From Prototheca cutis (Eukaryota > Chlorophyta > Trebouxiophyceae > Chlorellales > Chlorellaceae), in contig BCIH01000012.1 of the NCBI GenBank assembly GCA_002897115.2, positions 65,566 to 129,565 of the forward strand: 64,000 nt of DNA, written 5' to 3'. Below are positions 56,117 to 64,000 of this stretch, in pieces. Position 1 is the stretch's first letter. Every line of letters begins with the position of its first letter. The notes below the pieces were generated by a model, which saw nothing but the letters and a program-made list of their open reading frames with translations, searched no databases and was not told where the DNA came from. The translations under genes were made by a program, and so were the position numbers.

Positions 56117-56440
56117 TTCAAGCCCGTGAGGCGCACCCTATGTGCATGCACATGCCCCACAGATCACGTCACAATATGGCTAATACTGCATACTGTGCAT
56201 TTCGGAGCGCAAGGCCTCTGTGCGTGGGTAACCTCCATCCGTAGACCGTGTCGTGGATCGCTGGAGAGCCCCGGAACGTCTGCCGGCTCTGGGCGCCCCG
56301 AGAAACTCCCGCATGCAACGAAATTGGCTGTGCTCCCGGGCGAGCTTGCAAAGCTCGAAGCCTGGCCAGTCACGCAAGAAGCTCTATATATACTTATTTA
56401 CAATTTCAATACTAGGATGTCTTTGTAGTCGAATTCAGGC
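56117..56440. promoter_or_regulatory. divergent promoter of GNAT (minus) and DDX52 (plus)
   Basis: 324 bp between start codons of two divergent genes. A TATATATA-like stretch lies at 56386-56394, about 50 bp before the helicase ATG, which could act as a core element for the plus-strand gene. Confidence 0.4.
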
Positions 56441-59438
56441 ATGCAGTCGACCGACGTCTTCCGCAGCCTGGGCCTGGGCATTGCCTTTGACAAGCGGAGG
56501 TTTGCAAAGGATATCGCCCTTTTCAGCGGGGAGAACAGAATAGATGATGCGCAGGAGGAAGCAGCATCGCCGCGCAGTGACCAAGGTGCGTGGGTCTGAG
56601 GGAGGGGAGGTGGTGCTCATGGAATGCTGCAGGCGCCGTGTGGGCCAGCCTGAGTAACAGGCCCCGGTCGTAGGAGCAACAGGCTATTGGAATGCGTGGC
56701 AGTCTGAACATTGTGCATGGTCATTGACCTGACCGTTCCATGATGCAGGAGACAGCGAGCCTGACAGCAGCCCCCGGGCAGTGACCGACGATGCGCATGG
56801 CGGTGATGGGCCGACGGCTGCGCCGGCTGGCGGCATCTCCCTGTTCAGCGGTGCCGGTGCGAGCGGCACAGAGGTCTTCCCAGACACTGCCCCCAAACTC
56901 AATTCCAGGGACCCCAACGAGGAGGCCAATGTGATCCGCAAAATGCACCGCATCCGGGTGCGTGGGTGGGATGGAGTGAGGGAGCGCCGTTGGTTAATGC
57001 GGAACGGTGGACATACTTGCGTGCTCGGAGGCCCGGAGGAACCTTTGCCCGGGCTACGCAGGCACGTGCATGCGTCACACAACACTGCATTTCCAACCCA
57101 AATTCCAATGCAGGTGGCAGGCTCCGCGCCGCCGGCGCCGCTACGGAGCTTTGCGCAGTTGGCGGGCGAGGAGTTCGACGCTTCGGCTCGACTGCTGGAC
57201 AACATGGTGACAGCGGGCTGGCGTGAGCCGACGCCCATCCAGCGCCAGGCCATCCCCGCACTGCTTGAGGGGCGTGACCTTCTGGCGCTGGCGCCCACAG
57301 GCAGCGGCAAGACCCTGGGGTTCCTGGTGCCCCTGCTGATCGCGGCCCGGGCACAGAAGCGCGCGGGGGCACCTTCCACGGGGCCCCGGGCACTCATCCT
57401 GTCCCCGACCCGGGAACTCATGGCGCAGTCAGCCCGAGTGCTGCAGCTGCTGCTGCCCAGCCAAGGCCTGCGGGCCAGCCTGCTCAGCAAGGCCACCGCT
57501 GCCGGCACCGACTTTTCCAAGGTAGGGCTCGGGATGTGTGTTTGGCAGTTGGGGGTGTCGGCTCTTCTTGGAGACACTGGCCTTTGGGGTGCCCTTGTGG
57601 AAGAAAATTATTTACATTGCACAGCACTGCCCAACATCACAGTGCACAAGCAGTGGCATTCTCCAGAGTCGATTCATCCCTTTAAGAGACATGGACATCC
57701 AACTGCAATCCAGGTGGACATTCTGTTGGCCAACCCGATGCGGCTGGTGGCACTGGTGGACCCCGCCCGGGGCCGCGAACTGAACCAGGAAATTGAGGCC
57801 AAGGAGCAAGCGCGGCGCGAAGCCATCGAGGCCGCTCGGACGGCCAGAGCTGGCGCAGAAGACGCACGGGGGGCCGATTCGGGTGAGGAGGAGAAGAAGG
57901 AGAGCAACGACAAGGCCGCGCCGACAGCAGCAACGCCGACTGAGACCCCGCCGCTGCCGGCAGCGCGGCTGAGCCTGGCCTCCCTGCGGTTCTTGGTCAT
58001 GGACGAGGCGGACAAGCTGTTTGACATGGGCTTTGCTCCCCAAGTGGACGCCATCCTGGCCGCCGCACGCAGCAAGGACCTCGTGCACGCCTTCTTCAGT
58101 GCCACGCTCCCAGAGCCCGTGAGTGTGTTTGTGTGTAGGGGGTTCGTTCACGTCCATGCATGCATGCGCGTGGACATGCAGCAACACCAGCACCCGACCC
58201 TCGCATATGGACACACACACTCCACTACACGAAACAAGCAAACAAGGATGCATCGTTCGAACACACCACAACTCAGGTGGAGGCACTGGCCCGGAGCGTG
58301 CTGCGCGACCCGCTGCGCGTGACGGTGGGCGAGCGCGGCGCGGCGGCCGTGACCGTGACGCAGAGCCTGCAGTTCGTGGGGCGAGACTCGGGCAAGCCGC
58401 TGGCCCTGCGCCAGCTGCTGGCCTCCGGGGTCAAACCGCCCATCCTCGTGTTTGTGAGCGCACGCGACCGAGCAAAGTACCTCTACAGGTGTGCGCTATG
58501 GCTTTTTGTTGGTTGCAGGGGAGTGGGGCTTCCTGGCTGCCTGCTCCCATCCTGCAGATGCAGTCTGAACCCTGACGGCACTATACGGGCCCCCCTGACT
58601 GCAAACAATCCAGGGAGCTTCGGTTCGACGGCGTGCATGTGGACTGCATCCACTCGGATCAGAGCGATGCGGCCCGGGCGGCGGCCATTGCCAGCTTCCG
58701 CTCAGGTTCCACCTGGGTCCTGATCACGACCGACCTGCTGGGCCGAGGCATGGACTTTCCCGGGGTGAACACCGTCGTCAACTACGACTGCCCCACCAGC
58801 ACCACCGAATACGTGCATCGCGTGGGGCGCACGGGCAGGGCTGGCAGGCACGGTGCGTCTTTTTATGAGAATGGGAGTTATGATGGATGGTGGACCCTGC
58901 GGCGGTGCCACACTCGTGGGTCTCGAACTGGGCTGGCCGAGGATGAGCATTGACTGGTAGGGCGCCCTCCCTTGTTTGTGACAATCCTCTTGCCGTGCAG
59001 CGTCCGATCCCCTCTAACACCCTAAGACCTCTGGTACACTCCGTCCCACCCCGCGTACTCCCAGGGACGGCGATTACTTTTTTCACCGAGTCCGACGCCG
59101 GGTCCCTGCGCAGCATCGCCAATGTGATCAAGGCCTCGGGGTCGGAGGTGCCGGACTGGATGCTGACGCTGAAGAAGCAGAAGAAACGGCGGAAAAGGGA
59201 GGAACCCACGCAGGAACAGGACCAGGGCCCTGCCGCCAAAAAGGGGAAGCAGCAGTCGAGAGGCAAGGGCCAAGACCCCGGCGCTGGCAACAGGAAGAAG
59301 CAGCAGCACCTGAGTGGCAAGGGCCAACGGGCGACTGGCAAGGATGCCAACACCCTGTCCAAGCCAAAGAGATCCAAGGCAATGGCAGAGGCAGTGGGCA
59401 GGAAGGGGGCGACGAAGCAGCAGGTTGCGGAGGCGTGA
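56441..59438 (+). CDS. DDX52: DEAD-box ATP-dependent RNA helicase, DDX52/Rok1 type
   Basis: Rok1 is a nucleolar helicase for early 18S rRNA processing. Seven exons (56441-56585, 56749-56957, 57114-57521, 57714-58118, 58277-58488, 58614-58852, 59065-59438) join in phase to 663 aa. The Rok1-typical lead-in [18 protein letters not shown] precedes the Q motif ([12 protein letters not shown]). Helicase motifs follow: APTGSGKT (I), PTRELMAQ (Ia), [10 protein letters not shown] (II) and FSATLP (III). [13 protein letters not shown] (V) and [11 protein letters not shown] (VI) complete the set. A charged insert of about 60 residues, rich in Glu/Lys/Ala, sits between motif Ib (LLANPMRLV) and motif II. 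The C-terminal tail is very Lys/Gln-rich, as expected for a nucleolar protein. Confidence 0.94.
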
Positions 59439-59825
59439 GCTGCCGCGCGATTCCCCTTCCACCCTTTGCTTCTCCCACGACCAAACCGTTCGTTCATGCC
59501 TTCAAGTGTCAAATGGCAATGATGTCAGGCCTCCATGATCAATGTGTGAGCGCAGATTACTACTAATGGCCAGATTCATTGACTAAAGTTGACGCACGTG
59601 GGCTGGCGCAGCAACACTCGCCGGGCGTGAGCGAGTCCCCCTAGCCGGCCGTTCCAAAACGTGGGGCCGATTGTCGTGCCCAGGCAACCCAACATTCTGT
59701 CCAGGGCACTGGCAACCAAAACGAAATACCAAGGGTTTTCGCCGGTCAATTACCCGATCATCGAACCCTCCGTGTCTGTCAATTGTAGGGCCGGCGACGC
59801 CACGCCCTCGCTCTTCCAAACCCCA
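59439..59825. other. DDX52 3' region and 6PGDH promoter
   Basis: 387 bp between two tandem plus-strand genes. No additional gene or clear regulatory motif is seen. Confidence 0.45.
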
Positions 59826-62121
59826 ATGGCGCAGTCCGGGGTTGTGGGGTCCGCCACATCCTGCCGGTACCAGGCTGCCGTCCGGCCGGTCGCCAGGCCC
59901 GCATTCGGTGGGCTGAGGCAGTCCATGGGGGCCGTGCGGGCCCAGGGCCCCGCCCGTGAGCCCACCCCTGCACGGCGTCATCGCTCCCTGCTCATCGCTG
60001 CAGCGGCGCCAGCCCAGACGGGGTCATCCAGGCAAGTTCCCGGCGTGATCCCCCCGCGCTCCTGGGAAGACAGAAACCCAGTCCATCAACTCGATCGCCG
60101 CATTTCCTCCTCTGCTTATTTTCCATCCGCTCATCCTCCGCAGCATGTCGTCCCAAACCGCCCAGTCGGACGTCGGCCTCATCGGCCTGGCGGTCATGGG
60201 CCAGGTGAGAACCCGGGGGTTCTGGGCCATGGACCGCTTTGAAATGGGTTTTGGCAGTCATCTGCGCCCGATTGATCCCCTGCCCTTGCCGGATGTGCCG
60301 GGTCGACCTTCGCGACCGAGCAATGACGCGATCACTTACGTGGTGGACCCCCTCCCTTCGCCCGCAGAACCTGGCCCTGAACGTGGCAGAGAAGGGCTTC
60401 AACATCTCTGTGTACAACCGGACTGGGGAGAAGACGGATGCCGCCGTGGCACGTGCGGGCAAGGAGGGCGTCGGGGAGAGGCTCCACGGCTACAAGGACC
60501 TCCAGGACTTTGTGGCTTCCCTGAAGCGGCCCAGGTGCGGTGTTTGGGTGTGGGGTGTGGGGCAATTTGAGGAGCGGGGTATGTTTGCATGGTTCATCGG
60601 TGTAAAGATCGAGTGGAAAAGGGTGTGGTGGTTGGGAGGGGGCCTTCGCACATGCAGCGAGGCTGGTGCATGACCAGGCTGACTGGCGTGGAGGCGAGAC
60701 GCCGGAGAGTGGAAGGCTGGAGTCCCAACAGGATCTCACGCTTGCCGTTCATACTACCCCCAGTTACACAATATAAATAAATATGAGAACAAGAGGAAAG
60801 TAAGAAATGAGCCCATCCCAACTCCACTCCATACGCTTCTGACAGACGTGTGATCATTCTGGTCAAAGCTGGCGGCCCTGTGGACTCTACGATTAGCCAG
60901 CTGTCTGGTTTGCTGGAGCCCGGCGACATCATCATTGATGGCGGGAACGAGTGGTACGAGAACACAGAGCGTCGCCAGGCGGAGCTGGCGAAGAAGGGCA
61001 TCCACCACATCGGCATGGGCGTGTCTGGCGGGGAGGAGGGCGCTCGCCGCGGGCCCGCGATGATGCCCGGTGGCGACGCCGACGCGTACTCGCACCTGCA
61101 GCCGATCGTGGAAAAGGTGGCGGCGCAGACGGAGGACGGTGCGTGCGTGACGTACATCGGGCCTGGCGGTGCGGGCAACTACGTCAAGATGGTGCACAAC
61201 GGCATCGAGTACGGCGACATGCAGCTGATTGCCGAGGCGTACGACGTGCTGAAGACGGTGGGCGGCCTGACCAACGAGGAGCTTGCCGCGGTGTTCAAGG
61301 AGTGGAACGAGGGTGAGCTGGAGTCGTTCCTGATCCAGATCACGTCCATCATCTTCACGGTCAAGGACGAGGAGACGGGCGACGGGTTCCTCGTCGACAA
61401 GATCCTGGACAAGACGGGGATGAAGGGCACGGGCAAGTGGACCATCCAGGAAGCCGCCGAGCTCAGCGTCGCCGCGCCCACCATGGCTGCCGCCCTGGAT
61501 GCCCGCTTCATCTCTGGCCTCAAGGACCAGCGCGTAAGTGCGGAGGACCTCTACGCAAAGTTGGGCGTCCCTGTCGCCGGCACCGAGTCCTCTACCCCTA
61601 CCGTCGACAAGGCCAAGCTGATTGCGGACGTGCGGGACGCACTGTACGCCGCCAAGATTTGCTCGTACGCTCAGGGCTACAACATCATCAAGGCCAAGTC
61701 TGCGGAAAAGGGCTGGGCCGTGGATCTCGCAGGCCTGGGGCGCATCTGGAAGGGCGGCTGCATCATCCGCGCGCGGTTCCTGGACCGCATCAAGCAGGCC
61801 TACCTCCGCGACCCCGAGCTCCCCAACCTGCTCGTCGACCCAGACTTTGCCGCGGAGCTCGCGCGCAAGCAGGCCGCGTGGCGCAGCGTGGTCGGCATCG
61901 CCGTCTCCGCGGGCATCGGCATCCCGGGGATCATGGGCTCCCTGGGCTACTGGGACTCGTACCGCCGCGGGCGCCTGCCGGCCAACCTCGTCCAGGCCCA
62001 GCGCGACTTTTTCGGGTCGCACACTTATGAGCGCGTCGACCGCGAGGGGTGGACCCACACTGTTTGGGACACCTCCTTTGGGTCCGCAGACTCCATCACC
62101 ACCTCGGGCTACAACAACTGA
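59826..62121 (+). CDS. GND: 6-phosphogluconate dehydrogenase, decarboxylating, probably plastid
   Basis: It oxidises 6-phosphogluconate to ribulose 5-phosphate + CO2 with NADP+ in the oxidative pentose phosphate pathway. Exons 59826-60031, 60144-60204, 60368-60534 and 60846-62121 join in phase to 569 aa. Exon 1 codes for an Arg/Ala-rich leader ([16 protein letters not shown]...) that looks like a plastid transit peptide. Its intron starts with GC in the context AG/GCAAGT and ends in AG, and the phase match supports it. If exon 1 is rejected, MSSQTAQSD at 60145 would start a cytosolic form. Rossmann motif GLAVMGQNLALN, then [49 protein letters not shown] and KGTGKW are all present. The C-terminus has [11 protein letters not shown], close to the enzyme's usual end. 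Confidence 0.95.
60032..60143 (+). other. putative GC-AG intron of 6PGDH
   Basis: The donor reads AG/GCAAGT, the standard context of the rare GC donor class, and the acceptor is CCGCAG/C. No GT donor in this stretch joins the transit-peptide exon to exon 2 in frame as well. Confidence 0.6.
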
Positions 62122-62668
62122 CGAGCAGCTTGTGTGGCATGTGGCCATGCCAGTGGATCATCGCAGCGTTGTCATGATGTGTCATCGGTCAACTGCGCAC
62201 TCCCCGCCGCTGCTGCTACATGCTCCCTGTCCTTTTCGCTTGGGCTCCCCCAACGACGAGTTGGCTATGCTCCATTGTGGTCATGAACACGACGAAAGCC
62301 GCGCTCGCCCTCCTTTGCATGCGAGAAAAGATGCACTTGCTGTAAAGGGTCGATAACGAGTTGCAGCGGAATGGCAATTGGGACAGAAGGCGTTGGGGGA
62401 GGGGTCGAGCCAAAAACAACATGTGTAGAGAGAAGCTGGGTTTTGTAGAATGCTGCCTTGAACCTTGGGCAGCAGGATTTACGTCATTCTTTGGTGTGTG
62501 CAAGATTGTATTGGTTTCTTGCGCTCTGCCATGAAGGTCATTCGCACTGGACGCATACTGCGGATTACAATACCAACTCCCGTTCTGATATATATACTGA
62601 TCCTAATGACCNCCCCTCAACAGTCACCCGCCTCAGTAACACGAGGTGATGGAAGCCGAATTGACGCT
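62122..62668. other. 6PGDH 3' region
   Basis: It holds the 6PGDH 3' UTR, with TGTAA at 62341-62345 about 220 bp after the stop. One ambiguous base (N) is near 62612. No gene is seen. Confidence 0.45.
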
Positions 62669-62748
62669 GTCAGGATGGCCGAGCGGTCTAAGGCGTGCGG
62701 TTCAGGTCCGTATCCGGAAGGGCGTGGGTTCGAATCCCACTTCTGACA
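62669..62748 (+). tRNA. tRNA-Leu (anticodon CAG)
   Basis: Full cloverleaf without intron. The acceptor stem GTCAGGA pairs with TTCTGAC and is followed by discriminator A. The D-arm begins TGGCCGAGCGG. The anticodon stem TGCGG/CCGTA encloses loop TTCAGGT, giving CAG. A class II variable arm follows, then the T-arm GTGGGTTCGAATCCCAC. The length of 80 nt and the long variable arm fit leucine; it decodes CUG, a preferred codon in GC-rich algae. Internal A and B boxes are intact. Confidence 0.95.
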
Positions 62749-63659
62749 CTACCTTTTGCTCCTTTTTCAATTGAGCATTTTTGCACTTTTTGCTATTGAC
62801 GTAATTTCTTTTCGGAATGTTTCCCTCGAAGAACCACAGCACCCCATGTGTACGGCAGAACCTGCTCCAACATGCGCAGCAGAGCCGCTGGACTTCCACA
62901 ACACGTCCATCACCCAAACCGCACGAAGTATGCTTCAATGAACCATGCAATGGTAAATGCAGTGTCCTGTCATGCCGCATTGGAGTGACGCGCTGCAAGT
63001 GTGTGGTGGCGAACCCCTGTCATCATTCATGGTCATTCGGCAATCCCGTGATTTGATTCGCCGCGCTCTGTCGTGCAGACCACTGTCACAGAAACAAACC
63101 ATGCATGATTGCGGCCTCCTGTGAAAGCAGGGCCCCCATTGGCTGGTTCGCGAGTGCCCGCTGTGTAGGGGTTCTCAGTGCAACATGCTGACAGTGCGAG
63201 GTGGGGGACTCAATTTCCTGAGCCCCTTGTCCGTGAGGTGCAGGTTTTAATTACATGGACTTGCGGTTAGAAACATGGTCTGCCTAACTTGTGCAGGAAC
63301 ACCATGATCTGCAGATACAGGGATCGCGCTGGAAGCACTCTGCTTCACTTCAGCACGCGTCAGCCCTGGCTCGTGGATGCAGGCACGCCGGGTCCTCGGC
63401 GCTGTGGCGCCATCCTCACCCCATGCATCGTTATTTTTCAATCCATATATTTCATACATGACCACGGGGGAGCACAGGGTGGATCGGATGCTCAATACTG
63501 GACCAAAAATTGCCTCGCACAGGATATTGTTCGGATGACGATGCGCTGCGGCCTCCATTCCTCCTTTCCTGATGGCCCATTGCCGTGCACACCGTGCCCC
63601 CGGCAATAACTGTTTCGGGCAGCAGTTCCAGCTTCATTTGACCGTTGTCGTGGAATATA
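62749..63659. other. 910-bp intergenic region
   Basis: A T-run at 62763-62768 just after the tRNA can act as the Pol III terminator. The rest is AT-richer than exons and holds no motif-bearing frame; its last part is the promoter of the gene starting at 63660. Confidence 0.45.
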
Positions 63660-64000
63660 ATGAGTGAAATGGGAGATGTATCTGTTCGTGGCACGGCGCC
63701 GGCTCCTGTGGAGGAGATGCCGGCCCCCGCCCCACGCGGTGTGCGATGGCCACAGGGTCTCGCCTCCCCCACTCCTCATGCCGAGCTCCAGGGCGAGGCT
63801 CAGGACCCTGAAATGTCCCTAGATGAACGTGGTGTGGCCTTGCCAGTGCATATGGCGTCGGACTTCACGATCGAGCTGATGGACTTTTACTCTTACAACA
63901 AGATAGCCGAGCGGGTAGGTTATTGTGGCGCGAATGCGCCCTGGCGGATCCCAGCCCTGCTGATAATGAACTTGTATTGTCATTATGGGGCCAATTCAGG
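63660..64000 (+). CDS. unidentified protein, first exon only (partial)
   Basis: ATG 63660 opens an 85-codon exon that ends at a good donor (GCCGAGCGG/GTAGGT) at 63914; the remainder lies beyond the window. It reads MSEMGDVSVRGTAPAPVEEM, then a Pro/Ala-rich stretch, then ASDFTIELMDFYSYNKIAER, which looks like the start of a folded domain. I do not recognise the family. The frame is open over the whole exon and there is no signal peptide. Confidence 0.5.
   Translation, partial: MSEMGDVSVRGTAPAPVEEMPAPAPRGVRWPQGLASPTPHAELQGEAQDPEMSLDERGVALPVHMASDFTIELMDFYSYNKIAERVGYCGANAPWRIPALLIMNLYCHYGANS

Overview
The window is nuclear DNA of a eukaryote, most likely a trebouxiophyte green alga of the Chlorella/Auxenochlorella type. 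That placement is inference from gene content and architecture. The sequence is GC-rich. Genes are split by short GT-AG introns that join in phase. Several products have plastid-style N-termini (ribosomal protein S13, 6-phosphogluconate dehydrogenase, a GNAT acetyltransferase, N-acetylglutamate synthase). There is also a Ser-Pro-rich pherophorin-type wall protein and a plant-type double AP2 transcription factor. There is no operon, CRISPR array or prokaryotic signal.

Layout, left to right. 1-10.0 kb holds three minus-strand genes: the N-terminal part of a PI4-kinase alpha (it runs off the left edge), a double-AP2 factor, and an ODR-4 homologue. 10.3-19.0 kb holds three plus-strand genes: N-acetylglutamate synthase, a mitochondrial-carrier-family protein and a DnaJ/Hsp40. 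A poorly resolved 2 kb stretch lies before the DnaJ gene. 19.3-36.6 kb is a long minus-strand block: KAE1/OSGEP, the DNA polymerase alpha catalytic subunit (7 kb, many exons), the nucleoporin NUP54, a USP36/42-type deubiquitinase, and plastid ribosomal protein S13. 38.2-44.2 kb holds a pherophorin-like gene (interrupted by an assembly gap) and a purple acid phosphatase, both plus. 44.7-45.7 kb is proteasome assembly chaperone 2 (minus). 46.7-53.3 kb holds two convergent genes for long coiled-coil proteins with one membrane helix each. 53.7-64 kb holds a four-helix membrane protein, a plant NSI/SNAT-type GNAT (minus), a DDX52/Rok1 DEAD-box helicase, 6-phosphogluconate dehydrogenase, a tRNA-Leu(CAG), and the first exon of an unidentified gene running off the right edge.

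Most genes are housekeeping and independent. They cover replication (POLA1), tRNA t6A modification (KAE1), ribosome biogenesis (DDX52, and perhaps the USP36-like enzyme), plastid translation (S13), proteasome assembly (PSMG2), arginine synthesis (NAGS), the pentose phosphate pathway (6PGDH), phosphate scavenging (PAP) and phosphoinositide signalling (PI4K alpha). Several pairs are divergent with only 220-360 bp between start codons, which suggests shared promoters.

Exon boundaries were placed by reading both strands. For most genes the joined exons give an uninterrupted frame with matching splice phases. The least ordinary points are a pair of inverted dispersed repeats about 10 kb apart, a 13-nt terminal exon that restores the family C-terminus of the GNAT, two likely GC-AG introns, a symmetrical low-complexity structure in a POLA1 intron, and a region near 16.5-17.1 kb with protein-like but broken frames. 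I did not find a convincing new multi-gene system.
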